Shown: positions 11,824-26,869, counted from the first letter of the stretch. The stretch is 64,000 bases of DNA from Chrysomallon squamiferum (GCA_012295275.1 CM022670.1:39054751-39118750); one strand, 5' to 3'. Notes: generated by a model not told the origin, from the letters alone. Numbers and translations: made by a program.

Positions 11824-12033
11824 GGATAGATAGATTGTACAGTGATTATTATATTATCCTTTATAATGCTTTTAACATTTTTTATGGCCCTTACAAACTG
11901 AAAGTAATTATTGGGAAATGAAAAACACATGCCCCAAAAAAACAAAAACAAAATTAATAAAAGGGAAAAAGATTGTATACAATTTTACATTCTACCTGAC
12001 TGTTTATTTTGTAACTCGGGTTTTCTTATAAAT

Positions 12034-12106
12034 ATTATTATAATCATCGTCATCGTCATTATTATAGTCATCATTATCATTATTATTATTGCTGTTGTTG
12101 CTGTTG

Positions 12107-12176
<70 letters not shown>

Positions 12177-12202
12177 GATTAGTATTATTATTATTATTAT
12201 TA
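12034..12202. repeat. TTA/ATC/TTG trinucleotide tract
   Basis: (TTA)n is continuous at about 12,110-12,175, with ATC and TTG triplets before it. Confidence 0.95.
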
Positions 12203-12265
12203 ATGTCTCTCCTGACAAATAAAGAAATCCTTTTACCACTCTCCAAGATGTTTTATGAAAGACAA
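12203..12265. repeat. Dispersed repeat family B, copy 2
   Basis: Similar to 1,016-1,070 and in the same position, immediately after a trinucleotide tract. Confidence 0.45.
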
Positions 12266-12928
12266 CGACTTGTAGTTTTATGTTTGTAGATTCTTACACC
12301 GATACCTAAGTTTTAAAATAACAAAAATACTTTAAAAGAATTCCTAAAACACACAGATAACAATGTAGTCCAAATATAAACCATTATCTCTGAACGAAGA
12401 ACACAAACTTACAGAACAGCTATTGTTTTCTGTTGTGCGGTTCTTCAGAAATATAATTACAGATACAGAATAAATCGTTTAGAAACTGTTATAGAGGCAC
12501 AATGACTCTGTATAATATAGGATAAAACTGACTTAGTTACTGAATAACGCTTTTGGAAATATAATATTTATTCTTTTAATAATAGAATGTTTGATTGGAA
12601 TATTACTGACCATTATAGAAGTTGAAAAAAAAAAAGAAGTACCTTTTAGCTGGAATAAAAATTTGCCTCATCTAGGGTTTGTATAATGTGTGTGATAGTG
12701 TTGTGTGCGCGCATGCGTGCGTGCGTGCGTGTATGTGTGCGTGTGCGTGTGTGTTTTGGCATTTTACGTGCCGGTGTGCTTTTTATAATAAATTATGTTG
12801 TATGTTATTATTGTCCTTCCTTTACTCTGGAATGTGTGTTCTTATGCTTTTTGTAAAATAGCATATTTAAACATTATCCAATATATACATATAACCCACT
12901 TAAGACTTTGTGGCTCTAATCCCTCCAG
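12266..12928. other. AT-rich DNA, no gene seen
   Basis: Includes a GTGCGCGCATGC-(GTGC)n patch at about 12,700-12,755 of alternating purine-pyrimidine, potentially Z-forming. No supported frame. Confidence 0.5.
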
Positions 12929-13048
<120 letters not shown>

Positions 13049-13049
13049 A

Positions 13050-13650
13050 GAACTCCCCGGATACTACCTCCATAAATTACATATAATCACTAAAATTTTT
13101 TAAAACATTCTGTATGATGTATAAGTGCAGAGAGAGAAAGAGAGATACAAATCACTTGTTAGAACGGTACGAGTACATACATTCTGAGTTCACATAGAAT
13201 TTCGTTTCAGCGCGTACGTACACGCACGTACTGACTGTACCCTTTTTTCTGTCTGCTGCCAGCTGTCATCAATCATCATTTATTATCTCATCTGCTCTCC
13301 CAGCGAGAGATCGGACGTCGTGTAGTCGTGATAAAACACCGCCACCGCTTCGAATGATGCCGTTCTCACCTTTTCTCTCGCTTGTCTCGTTGACGTTTTG
13401 CTTGCACAAACATCTCACAAAAAAAAAAAAAAACAAAAAAAAACAACCCCAGCACGACGGGAGTGAGCGAGTGCGGTTATTAAAGTTTGTTTTAAATCAC
13501 GAAGGTACAAGTTATAAAATTAATTTAACTCTCAAGAGTACAGCTGAACAAGCTGTACGATGTAAGAACCACGATATGTGTACATGGCAGGATTTTGTAA
13601 AAAAGTTACTTGAAAAAAAAAATTAAGTTTCAATGTAGTCACACTACAGT
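13050..13650. other. Mixed sequence, doubtful small frame
   Basis: A 90-codon plus-strand frame at 13,354-13,626 is interrupted by a Lys homopolymer and shows no recognised domain. I treat it as chance. Confidence 0.4.
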
Positions 13651-13651
13651 T

Positions 13652-14200
13652 ACACGCAAAGCATACCGTTACATGTAAATTATATTTATAAAACTCTGAT
13701 CTACATTATGCAGTTATAAAAATTATATATATTTAACTCAGTATATAGTAATACAACTCTAACCTACGCGCAAGTTATAAAAATTATGTTTAATTCAAGA
13801 TATAATAATAAAACTCTAATATCCTACATCGTAGTTATAAAAATTACGTTTAACTCAGTATATAGTAATAAAACTATAATCTACTCGCTAGTTATAAAAG
13901 TTAGGTTTAACGCAAGATATAATAATAAAACTCTAATAACCTACGTGATAGTTGTAAAAATTACGTTTAACTAAAGATATAGCAATAAAACTCCAACCTA
14001 CGCGCTAGTTACACAAATTACGTTTAACTCAAGATGTAGCAATGAAACTGTAACCTACGCGCTAGTTACACAAATTACGTTTCAACTAATAAAACTACAA
14101 CCTACGCGCTAGTTACACAAATTTCGTTTCAACTAATAAAACTCTAACCTATACGCTAGTTGCTATACACGTTTACTTCAAATTACAATCCTAAAAATTC
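13652..14200. repeat. ~59-bp tandem satellite, degenerating rightward
   Basis: Units carrying AACCTACGCGCTAGTTATAA, then AAATTACGTTTAACTCA, then AGATATAGTAATAAAACTCT recur at 57-61 bp spacing (anchor AGTT at 13,712, 13,773, 13,833, 13,890, 13,950, 14,007, 14,064, 14,111). Spacing then breaks down, and fragments (CCTACGCG, GTTTAACTCA) can be followed to about 14,480. Confidence 0.9.
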
Positions 14201-14489
14201 AGACCTACGCGGTTAGATACCTTTAATCCAAAGTACAGTCGTAAAAATCTAACTCACACGCTCCATTTGTAAAGCTTAAATGCGTTTAACTCAAGGTAGG
14301 TTTACAAGACACTGACCTACACGCTACATTTATTGAAGTTGCCTACGTTTAAGTCAACGTACGGTTACACAAAACTTTGACCTGCGCGCTGCAACAGTTC
14401 TGCAGTTTAACACAAAAAGCTCGGATTCTAATCAGTACGCTGCAGTTACGTTCGTTTAACCACAAAACTGTAACCTACGCACTACAGTT

Positions 14490-16227
<1,738 letters not shown>

Positions 16228-16739
16228 AATCGAGTAATAAATGCTTAATATACAAGAAATTCTCGCTGATAAGAGATTCCAGTAAATATACCTACAAAAA
16301 CACATACATATTGACAAAAATGATAAAAATGCGCGCACACGTAGATGTTCTCTCGTAATAAAGTAATAAATTTTATAAAAATATTTAGATCTTTCATCTT
16401 TCAAATGTTCGTCACATAATACTCTTCATTTTAAGATTTATTATCTGATATATGTTTTGTTTCCAAAGTTCAAAAATGTTTTGTATATTTATTACCATTT
16501 ATCCAAATATTTCTTTAGTTATAGTTTGCAGTCATGTTCCAAAACAGACGAAATTTAAATGTGTTATAGATTTTCTCTTGTCTGTTTTGAAAATTATCCA
16601 CATGTATTTTATTTTTATAACCTTTTCATTTTATTTTATTTCATTTCATTTCAATTCATTTTATTATTATATTTTAATATAAATCTTTTTTATTTTGTTC
16701 CTTATCTATTGAACTTTATGGCATTTTCGTAAACTTCAA

Positions 16740-16771
16740 AATTATTATCATTATCATCATTATCATCATCA

Positions 16772-16836
<65 letters not shown>

Positions 16837-17075
16837 ATTATTAATATTTTTATAATGTAAACTGAATTAATAAAAACATTGCTTTGTTACTTTTTATTTC
16901 ATTTATATTATTATTTTTTTTTTTTTTATTTACTTATTATTATTATTATTATCATCATTGTCATTATCATTTTTATTCGTAGTAGTAGTAGCAGCAACAA
17001 ATGCATTAGCAGCAGTAATATAATAGTAGTTGTAGTAGTAGTCGTAGTAGTAGTAGTAGTAGTAATAGATATTGT
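16740..17075. repeat. TTA/ATC/AGT trinucleotide region
   Basis: (TTA)n at about 16,775-16,833 and (AGT)n patches at 16,979-16,992 and 17,030-17,063. Confidence 0.9.
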
Positions 17076-17079
17076 AATT

Positions 17080-18440
17080 ATATAAAAATTACGGAAATAC
17101 AAAAGAGTAGAAAATAACATATTATAAAACACTGTTTAATAAATATTATGTATAATTCCTTGTTACATAACTATTTTTATACTTATTTTTAGAATCGTTC
17201 AAATTAGTAATCTTACGATACCTTTTTTTAATATATTAAAAGAAAATATATCTTTATTATAAGTAATAACAAATGTTTTTAAAATCTCTTCCTTACTTTC
17301 AAGACTTAGATTAAGAATATCTTCCCCAAACCCCTGATTTATTTAATACCAAAGAAATAAAAAAAAGCGTTAATCATAGTTGAAAATCCCATTTTAACCT
17401 GCAATAATATTAAACGCGCTTTTGCCAAACCATAAAGTTCTAAAAGATTTTTAACTTAAATATACTATAATTATTACGCACTAGGGCGCAATGCGTAACT
17501 TTCATGTTTATAATATTTTCGACCGTAATGAATAATAATAATAAAAAAATAATAAAAACAAACTCACAGCTAAAATCATTAAACGAAAATCTCAACACGA
17601 CATTTATGTGTTGTTGCACCTGTAAAAATGTATATAAAAGAAAACTTGTAAGTTATGTTTTGTCAAATGCAACGCATACGTCTGTTTGTGTTTTGTTTGC
17701 AATAATATCTAATTCGCGACGTTTATCTTGAATAACGTCGACTCAAAACAAACACAGGAGGTAACGTTTGGAATGCGAAGAACGACAACCTGTTCGATTT
17801 GTCGAAATGTTGCCGTACCTTAAAGACTGCGGTAAAACTCATGGGTGTCGCATTGCGTGCGTTAAACTGCAAAATGTGGATGACTGCAGTTAGGAATAAG
17901 TAAAATCCAAAAACTTCCTGTAAGTGATTTTTTTAAATCTCGTATTTAACGAATTATTGGATAATTTATATAAAAAGGAAGTCGTCTTTTTGTTTGTTAT
18001 TTAATTATAAAATAATAACGATTAATGAATATGTAAGAAATAAAAAAATAAAAAATGATGATAATAAAAAATAATTACATTTGTTTTTTGGGTTTTGGGG
18101 GTTTGTTTTTGGATTACGTCCCTAATGGAGTCATAAAATTTAATGATTTTAATTATAAACTAAAACGATTTAATCTTTAATAATGAAAAAAAAAAAAAAT
18201 AATAATAATAATAATTATAATAAATAAATAAATAAATTTACTTACCTGTTATTTTAATTAATACCTACATTTATTACAATCACTAAAATATAACAGTAGT
18301 AAAAACATCATCTAGCAATATTTAAGAAAACTGAAAAAAAAAAAAAAAAAAAAAACAAAAAGCAACACAAAAAAAATAACACAAAAAAAAAAACAAAAAT
18401 AACACACAAAAAAAAAAAACACAGAACACACGGTCACTCA
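17080..18440. other. Non-repetitive then A-rich DNA left of the 18.4-kb exon
   Basis: About 17,460-17,910 is higher-complexity with several CpG (AACGTCGACTC, GGTAACGTTTGG) but no splice-bounded frame. Poly-A runs dominate 18,333-18,420 up to the donor of the 18.4-kb exon. Expected to be its first intron. Confidence 0.4.
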
Positions 18441-18441
18441 C

Positions 18442-18591
18442 CGACGGGTAGGTGTCATACACGGGACAGCGGTCGGGCGGGCCGTGGGCTCCCCCGGGTC
18501 CCATTCCGTGGGGGTTGCCGTGGTGGGGCATGCCGTGGGGCTGCGGCCGGTGGTAGAGCGCCTCCTGGTGAGTATCCCTGATGTACATCAT
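18442..18591 (-). CDS. First coding exon of an unidentified His/Pro/Gly-rich protein
   Basis: ATG at 18,589-18,591 opens a 50-codon frame that ends at a strong donor (TCG|GTGAGT) in phase 0. The peptide starts MMYIRDTHQEALYH, then a HGMPHHGNPHGMGPGG low-complexity stretch, then DRCPVYDTYPS. Base and codon use (G/C-rich third positions) differ sharply from the surrounding AT-rich DNA, and a CpG-rich leader precedes it. His/Pro/Gly-rich leaders of this sort are common at the N termini of developmental transcription factors, but I do not recognise the family. The rest of the gene lies leftward, in or beyond the window; no second exon was identified. Confidence 0.7.
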
Positions 18592-18840
18592 GTCCCCAGA
18601 ACGTGTGTGTGGCCGGTGGGGGGACCGTGTGCATGTCGTCAGCGTCTCGCGCAGCAGAGGTAGTCACTCCGCGCGTTGCCGTCTGCGAGTGAACAGGCGC
18701 GCATCAAACACGCTGTGATTGGTGCTCGCGCGAAGGAAGACGCCACACAGACGAGAGAAGATGTGTACTGAGCAGACGACGGTCGGTCGGAGCACGACTC
18801 GAACACGTAGCAACAACCACGTAGTAACAACCACACACAC
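18592..18840 (-). promoter_or_regulatory. CpG island promoter and 5' UTR of the 18.4-kb gene
   Basis: About 250 bp dense in CpG (for example TCTCGCGC, CCGCGCGTTGCCG, GGCGCGCATC, GCTCGCGCG) against a background where CpG is rare. A minus-strand CCAAT box is at 18,718-18,722, about 130 bp before the ATG. No TATA box is evident. It ends in an (AC)n stretch near 18,830. It fits a TATA-less developmental-gene promoter. Confidence 0.6.
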
Positions 18841-19680
18841 ACAGAGATAGACTCTCGTTTTTAAAAACAAACCACTAATCACATCCCCACGAATCCTTAA
18901 TACTTCTTCTTTCAAAAAGACTATTTTTGACTATTATTATTATTATTATTATTCCTTTTTTTTTTTTTTTTTTTTAACAAAAACAGATTTTTTCGAGGGG
19001 AGAATACGTTAACGAATTTTTAAATCCAAACCGAACTTAACAAACCCTCGATTTAAGCAAAAAAAAAAAAAAAAAACAAAAAAATATTTGTTACAGCGAA
19101 AACACAAATAAATCCACTGTTACACACACTCCTTTTGGTATTGTTCTTGTTGTTGTTCTTTTTTTTTTTTGTTTTTTTTAACAAAACCACTCTTTACTCC
19201 AGCCTGTTACTTATTACAACGTACAAACTACACCTACTGCTAAGGTGTACTGCCAGACCGACACTGGCTTCTTACGTGGTAACTTTTCTATCATATAACT
19301 CTTCTTCTTCTTTTTCTTCTTTTTTTTTTTCTCTTCAAGAGTTTTGGCTGAGAGAGAAAAAGACAGAGAGAGAGAGAGATGACTGTTTAGTAGAAAAATC
19401 ACGGAATTTCGCCAGTTTCAGGTCTGGTCGAGAGACAAAAGTTGTACATGTACACTCTCTTGCACGTCGAATATGTTGTGAGGTTACAGTCCAATATAGC
19501 GGGCACCGTGCCACAAGAATTTACTCAGCTTATGTATACTATACAACCTATGTTATTATTCCTTCCATCTCCAAATGATTTTGGCTAGCACGCCATAAAC
19601 GAATTTCTTCTTATCCTGTTCACAGTTCAGTAGAGAGATGTATCTTTGTGGATGTTTCCAGTCATACAGCAGCTGTTTGC
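18841..19680. other. DNA upstream of the CpG promoter
   Basis: (TTA)n near 18,930-18,952, T and A runs, and a 147-codon plus-strand frame (19,135-19,578) that is Phe/Ser-rich at first and lacks any recognisable domain. Not called as a gene. Confidence 0.4.
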
Positions 19681-19990
19681 GACACATATATACGTACGTA
19701 AGAACATATATACATACATAATTATATACAAACATACATATATACATACTTACGTACTGTACGTACAGACATACATACGTAATTGTATACATATATACAT
19801 ACATACTTACGTACGTGTTCGTACATACGAACAAAATTACTTACATACGTACATACATTCATACATATATATATATACATATAAAACATACATAATTATA
19901 TACATACGTATATAAATTATACATACACATAAACAAATACAAATATATATATACATATTTACATATACAAAACACAAAAAAAGGCACGCG
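19681..19990. repeat. Degenerate (TACA/TACG)n array
   Basis: Tetranucleotide array with recurring ATAATTATATACAAACATAC blocks. Open frames on both strands are repeat artefacts. Confidence 0.85.
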
Positions 19991-20615
19991 TTTTTACTGT
20001 CCTTTCTTCCTTTCTTTCTTTTTATAATAATAATAATAATAACAAAGACAACAACAACAATAATTATAACAGTAATAATAATAATAACATCAGTAACAAC
20101 GATAAGAATCATAAAATTATTATTATTATCATGTTTATTGCTCTTGTTTGGTTTTTTTATTTGTTTTTGTTGTTGTTGTTTTTTGTCTGATTTGGATGCG
20201 ATTTTCCCCCCCACTTACAAATAATAACTTTTTTTTGTTTCCTTTTCTTTAAGTTAAATTTTAGTATTTTTAATTATTTATTTTTATTTTGGATGCTTTA
20301 AAATTTTTGATTTATTCTAATTTTTTTATTTTTTATTTGTATTTATTTATTTTGGATTTTGAATTTTTAAATATATTCTGGTCAGTTTTGTTACCCTTTT
20401 GCGTTGCAGTTGTTTTGTTTTTTTCATATGGTTTGTTTATCAGGCTAATTTATTTTTTATTTATATTATTTTATTTTATTTTATTTATTTTATTGTATTT
20501 TATTATTATTATTTTATTTTTTACATTTAATTTATTTTTTATTATTTCATTTCATTTCATTTATTTTATTTTATGTTATGTTATGTTTTGTTATGTTATG
20601 TTATTTAATTTATTA

Positions 20616-20658
<43 letters not shown>

Positions 20659-20690
20659 TATTATATTATTTTTAATTATGTTTATTTAGT
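19991..20690. repeat. Trinucleotide and TTTA/TTTTA-rich stretch
   Basis: AAT/AAC triplets at 20,025-20,130, then T-rich DNA with (TTTTA)n, (TTATG)n near 20,573-20,602 and (TA)n at 20,621-20,652. Confidence 0.8.
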
Positions 20691-21890
20691 TTTACTTTGA
20701 TTTAATAAAATATGTTTCTTTCTTCACTCTTTCTGTGGATCATTTTTTATTTTGATTTAATTTTTATATCCGACAAATTATTTTATTTTGTTCTTGATAC
20801 AGATTCACGAATTTTCTGAAACGAAGAAACAAAACTGAATTCATCTCCCAAATTTTGTATTGTTATTTTTATAGTTATTATTATACATAAATATAAGCAT
20901 CTTGCTTTCTTATAAATAACAACAATGATAACAATAATAATAAATACATGTTATAACTTTAAGTTTAAAGATGTTAACGTATCATTTTTGTAATTTAAAA
21001 GTAATATTATATGTACGAATGTATGTATAGATATTTAAATCATATATCGTTGTAAAATTAGCGTAAGAGTTAAATTTAATTTTATTTAAAAAGAAGAAAG
21101 AAAGAAACTTTATACATAAAATAAATAAAAAAGTAAAAAAAAAAATGTAAAATGAAATTAAAATAGTTTATTTTTAAATTAAACATCAGTTTTTTATTAT
21201 TTGGTTTAAATTATAAGTTTTATCTTTTATTTATTTATTTATTTATTTACTTACTTATTTATTTGTTTGTTTGTATAATTATTCGTTTAATTACTTATTT
21301 ACTTATTTATTTATAAAAATGAATTTAAAAATGTATTTCACTATCTCAGAATAAAGTTGTTTGTTTAATGACTGAAAAGTTAATTTTTGTCAGGCGAGGA
21401 AAATTTTGTTCTTTCTCGTAAGCTTTTTTATTTTCTATTTATTGTTGCTGTAACCAGTAATAAGACTATAGCTGCAATTATTTATTTATTTTATTTTATT
21501 TTTAAATTGATTAAATTCTTTTCTTAAAATTATATTTAATTACGGAGCAACTATGAGTTTATTTCGGAACAAAGGAGGATCGTATTTTTTAATTTGATTT
21601 ATTAACTTATTTATTTATTTATTCATTCATTCATTATTTATTTATTTTTATTTTATTTTTTTTTTTTTTCAAAGTTCGCGTTTTGCTTTCTGCTTTAATT
21701 TATCTTATGCAAATCTAAAAAGATGTGACTGGATTTGGAACTCTTCGCCAAAATGAATAGAAAACTTTTAATTTATTGGTTTTAGTTGTATAAGTTATGA
21801 CTGTTCACTTTCATTTAACCGAAATCCCGAAAAGAGCTCAGCCCATAAATATAAGTAAAAGTGTATAATTATTCAAATGAAGCTTTACAA
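20690..21890. other. AT-rich DNA, no gene seen
   Basis: Several (TTTA)n patches (about 21,225-21,320 and 21,600-21,660). No supported frame. Confidence 0.5.
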
Positions 21891-22095
21891 CAAATAAATA
21901 AATAAGTAAATAAATAAATTAAATTAAATTAAATAAATAAATAAATAAAATAAAATAAAAAAAAATAAAAAAAAATAAAAAAAAATAAAATAAAATATTA
22001 TAAAATAAAATAAAATAAAATAAAATAAAATGAAATAAAAATAAATATATCAATAAATAAACAAACAAACAAACAAAATTAAATAAAATAAAACA
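21891..22095. repeat. (AAATA)n / (AAAT)n array
   Basis: About 200 bp of tetra- and pentanucleotide A/T repeats. Confidence 0.9.
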
Positions 22096-23870
22096 GATTT
22101 TCGCGACTTTTCGGTTAATGAATTCTGGGCCTGCCTGTGAACATTTAACTCTCTGACTTTGCTGTGTGAGGTTTCGCGATCGAATCTCGTCACAGCCTGT
22201 TTCACTAAACTAACAGTGGAGATGTAAAACACTAAATAAATATTATCATTTACTCTCTGACATGCTTAAACTATTTTCAGCACACTGTGAGTCCAAGACA
22301 GACGTGCTTGAATACTGAGCAAATTAAATAAGAAAACTATTAACTGAACGACTGAAAACAGACTGGTAGTACACGGTTTTTGAAAAACAGATATTTGTAT
22401 CACTCTCCATTTTTTTTACAGTGGAATATCTAAGCAACGCAGTGCTTGTGTTAAAACTCTAAAGTAATGGGATCGACCCTTGCTATCGCCTTAAAACAAA
22501 TTCATTTATACACCCATATATTTGTATCTTCTTTGTATGTAAAATAATTTTAAATAAATTTAGCTAATTGTTAGGGAAACAATAAAAGCATGTCATCTCT
22601 TAGGAGGGGACTTGCTGTTTTGGCCTTCGTTCAAACTGAAATACGATGGTGGAGTCTTGGAGTAAATAGTCGACCATAATAGTTTAAAGTCGTTGTAACA
22701 TAGTTTAAAAAAATAAAAAATTAAATTAAAAAACCTGTAGTTTGTGTGACCTGGATTCTTTTTTATGCTTTGGGTTTAGGCTGCAATGCAGCAATGGGAT
22801 GCAAGATCTATTCACTGTCGTGGACGTTATGATTCCAAGCAATCGTTTTCGTAATGTATATATATATATATGTATGTATGTATGTATGTATATATGTATA
22901 TGTATATATTAGCTTAGACTTAGGCTCAAATCATAAATCACTCGATATTTTTGGTGGGATCCATTCTCCAGGTTGGGCGATGGGATTCGAAATTAAAATT
23001 CACGATGATGTAAATAAAACATACTTTTCTCTTTTAAGTGAGTTTAAACCATTTTGTTATTTATTTAATTTTGAGATATATTAGACAGTGGCACAAGTAG
23101 ACACGGACAATTAGAAAGCGCTGGTCTACTGAACATATGATAAAACAAATTTTATTGTCGGAATATCGCAGACGAGCGAAAATTGCATCGGAATATTGAC
23201 AGTCAATTTTGAGGGAATCTTTTTTTTAATATTTGTGGTTAATATAAAATAAAAGTATCGAATACATTCTTGGAGAACAAATAAACTGTAACAATAAAAA
23301 CACATTATAAAAAAAAAAATAAAAATAAAAAAAAAAAAAATGCTACCGCAAAAAAAGAAATAAAATTGCGTTAAAGGATTTATTTGAAAACTAATGGCTT
23401 CGGGAAGAAAACAAATGACACCGATATCAGATAAACGTCGAGATTTCGACGTCGATTAGCCAGATTAGAGATATATTTTAAGAAAAAACTTCCTGTTCTG
23501 GCAGTAATTTTATATTTGGTTGTGTCTTTAGCAGCATGAAGATCTGATGATGAACGACATGTGGCCTGATACACGTTCAACCTGCGGCATGCGATAACGT
23601 CTTCTGGTTTGAAACTCCGTCCTCGATTATCAAACAAATAAAAGTTCCGGTTTCCTACTTAAAGCCCTCCGCTGATACAAGCGCACCATCGGGCGTTTAC
23701 GTCATACCTTTATTTCTTCTTTCACCCAGCGAAATTGGGATAGACGCCATCCCTTGTGATGTTGTAAATTGTAAGCAGTAGACGGCAACATTATATCTCG
23801 CGAGCGTTAGTCTGGAGTTCTGCTAAACAGAACAGCTTTACAGATGTTGATATATGTGTGTCAGTTTATA
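22096..23870. other. Mixed sequence, no gene recognised
   Basis: A box-B-like string GGGATCGACCC lies near 22,470, hinting at a decayed tRNA-derived SINE. (TATG)n is at 22,855-22,900. An 85-codon minus frame at 23,380-23,637 has no recognised similarity. Confidence 0.4.
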
Positions 23871-24300
23871 AAACACTTTAAAAAAAAAAAAAAAAAAAAA
23901 AATGAAAAATGAAAAAAAATGGAAACGAAAAAAATTGAAAATTCCAGGGGTGTAAGTTATGGTGCGTCTGGTTACTGAACGATTGAAGTTTTTTTTTCTT
24001 TCGATTTTTTTTTTTTTTTTTTTATTTAAAAAAAAAAAATTAACAATTTAAATAATGCTTTAATGTTTTAATTTATTTTTATCACAATTATTGTTTTCGT
24101 CCTCATCCTTATCATGTATGCTCATTATTGTTGTTGTTGTTGTTGTTGTTCATAATCATCATAATAATCATCATCATCTTATTATTATTATTATTATTAT
24201 TAATATTGTTATTATTATTATTAATATTGTTATTATTATTATTAATATTATTATTATTATCGTTATCATTATTATTATTATTATTATTTTACAATTTGAA
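23871..24300. repeat. A/T runs and TTG/TTA trinucleotides
   Basis: Poly-A at 23,880-23,902, poly-T at 24,006-24,023, (TTG)n at 24,126-24,150 and three TTA-rich blocks of about 32 bp each ending TTAATATTG. Confidence 0.85.
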
Positions 24301-24890
24301 TTATTTCTATTTTTATGTTTATGTGTCCTTATATATAAATATACCTCTATGTGTGACTGTATGTATATATGCATGTACATGTATGTGTGAGTGTTAATAA
24401 ACAAGATATGAAATTTAACAAACTATTAAATTATTTTATCATGTTCAGTTTTCTTATTCTTATACGGATTTACGTCATTACACTCATTTCCACAATGTAT
24501 GCGCATGAATACCACGGGAAACAAAATAATAAATGTAGGAAAAGCAAAACACAAAGGATATTTAATTCACCGAAATAAAAGGATAACGTTTTAGCACACG
24601 ATCTAGAAAAATGAAATGAGTTTTCTGTTGCGAAAAGATATAATCGTTCATTTCTCTGGTTTAAATGAAAAACAGCCAATGCGGAAATAAAAAGAGCTAA
24701 TCCAGGTGAAAAACTGTTATATAAATTGTATGTGTTTTCTATTTAAAGAATAGATATTAATACATAATTATTACTTATTGATATAAAGCTTCTGATATTA
24801 TTTTTAAATAATATATAAACAGCATATATGCGTGCGTACATACATGCATGCATATATACTTACATAGATATATACATACATACATACATA
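24300..24890. other. AT-rich DNA, no gene seen
   Basis: No coding frame is supported. Ends in TACA/TGCA tetranucleotide sequence. Confidence 0.5.
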
Positions 24891-24892
24891 CA

Positions 24893-24995
<103 letters not shown>

Positions 24996-25069
24996 TTAGT
25001 TATGTATTGTGGAATTAATTTTTATAGAAATATTTTGTTTCATTTATTTGTTTAAAATCCCAGCTGATT

Positions 25070-25176
25070 TATTCTTTATTTTATTTTATTTTATTTATTT
25101 TATTTATTTATTCATTTATTTATTTATTTTATTTTATTTTATTTATTTATTTATTCATTTATTTATTTATTGTATT

Positions 25177-25231
<55 letters not shown>

Positions 25232-25314
25232 TTTTATTTTATTTTATTTATATATTTATTTACTTATTTATTTTATTTATTTATTTATTTATTTTATTTA
25301 TTTACTTATTTATT

Positions 25315-25353
<39 letters not shown>

Positions 25354-25415
25354 TAATCCTTTATTTTATTTTATTTCATTTCATTTCATCTATTCATTCA
25401 TTCATTCATTCATGT
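25070..25415. repeat. (TTTA)n array with TTTTA and TTCA interruptions
   Basis: About 340 bp. The Tyr-Leu-Phe-Ile periodic frames are repeat artefacts. Confidence 0.95.
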
Positions 25416-26345
25416 TTCATTTACATTTTAATTAAACAGACAAATAAATAATTATAAAAAAAACAAAACAACGACATGTAAGTAACAGATAGTTCGAAAC
25501 CAATCCTTGAGATCAACAACAACAACGCAAGGATTCGTCACGCCCGAGTGAAAACTGACAATACCCAAACATCTAGGTTAAATACTTACAATATATTTTT
25601 TTTTTTTTTTTTTTTTCCCCGTCAATGTGGACTGCAAATCTCTTATCTCGGAACCTCCTCGACGCTTTGCTTTTCTGCTCCAGTGAAAGTCTTCTTCTTT
25701 ACCTTCAGCTATGCCGATGATCGTTTATCTTTCCCTCACCACAGAACAATAAAATACTGCTGATTACCTTTTATTTAGGAATAAATAAAACAAAAAGAAA
25801 CAACAAAAAAACAACACCATCAACTTAACGTTATGTTTTGCTGCTCTGATATTTCAATATTATGTTCTATGTGATAAGTTTGTCTAGACGATGTTACGCG
25901 ATGCAAATATCAAAATTTCGTTTCAGTGTAAGTTACTCGGAAGAATTTGGCATCGTAATAATTATACAGATTTTGGGTCTATAATAATTGTTCGCTTTGC
26001 TGTAGATAACGGTGTCTAGTTAGCTCATAATCTACTTCGGCATAAGCTATAATCTACACGTGCTAAGGAAAGAATGCGGAGCTGTAGATGGGTCTGATGT
26101 CACGTCTTATCCAAACGTATGTCTGTCTTGCCATCAATCCATCCGTCAGCTTATATAATTACCTGTTGCTATTTCTTCCTATCTTGCTAGTTAGCTAGTT
26201 AGTTAGATATTTAGTTAGGTAGTTAGTTAGTTAGTTAGTTAAGTCAAGCGGATCATATAATGTTACATTAATCTGCACGCTACATTTTACAACTTAATGT
26301 AAAAATATTTGTTTTAAATAGTTTGCTGAAGACTCGTAGGAACTT
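25416..26345. other. Mostly unique DNA, no gene recognised
   Basis: A T20 run is at about 25,597-25,616 and (GTTA)n at 26,188-26,242. Non-repetitive blocks without a splice-bounded reading frame. Confidence 0.45.
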
Positions 26346-26380
26346 TATTTTTATTTTTTATTTTTTATTTATTTATTTAT

Positions 26381-26418
<38 letters not shown>

Positions 26419-26590
26419 TTTATTTTTATTATTAATTTAATTTTTTATTCTTATATATTAATTTTTATTTAGTTTTTTTTTTAGTTTTTTTTCTGTTTTA
26501 TTTTTCGTCGTTATTATTATTATTATTTTTTATTATTATCATCATCATCACCATCATCGTCATCATCATCATCGTTATTATTATTATTGC
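26346..26590. repeat. T-rich and TTA/ATC tract
   Basis: (TTA)n at 26,385-26,417 and (ATC)n at 26,537-26,575. Confidence 0.9.
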
Positions 26591-26860
26591 ACGTATGACT
26601 TTCTCGTCTGCTTTCACACACAGAGAGAAAATGCTAACGGCACGCCTGGGAAGTAGACTGTCTATTTTCAGCTGGTCTCTCTGATTCTTACAGGTGGTTT
26701 AACCGCAGTCTCGAAAACCTGCACCGCAAACCGCGACTTGCAGCAGTTCCTCTTGGGTATCGGGAAACAGCAGCCGACACCTCGATTCTCCTTGTTCAAA
26801 CGAACGCAGAGAAGTGATTAACGATATCGAAAGCATTTCAGACATTCTGAAACACGCGTG
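26590..26860. other. Higher-GC unique block, no gene recognised
   Basis: About 270 bp of complex sequence with CpG (AAACCGCGACTTGC). No supported frame on either strand. Regulatory or decayed repeat DNA are both possible. Confidence 0.35.
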
Positions 26861-26869
26861 AGAGTTGCT

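Noticed and set aside
13354-13626. Possible 90-residue gene
   Set aside because: Contains a Lys homopolymer from a poly-A run; no recognised domain, promoter or splice sites.
19135-19578. 147-codon plus-strand frame upstream of the CpG promoter
   Set aside because: Begins in poly-T, has no recognisable domain and no supporting signals.
22050-22232. Small minus-strand gene
   Set aside because: Runs into the AAATA array and shows no recognised similarity.
25009-25451. 115-codon hydrophobic protein resembling membrane segments
   Set aside because: Driven by the (TTTA)n array; periodic FIYL composition with no domain.
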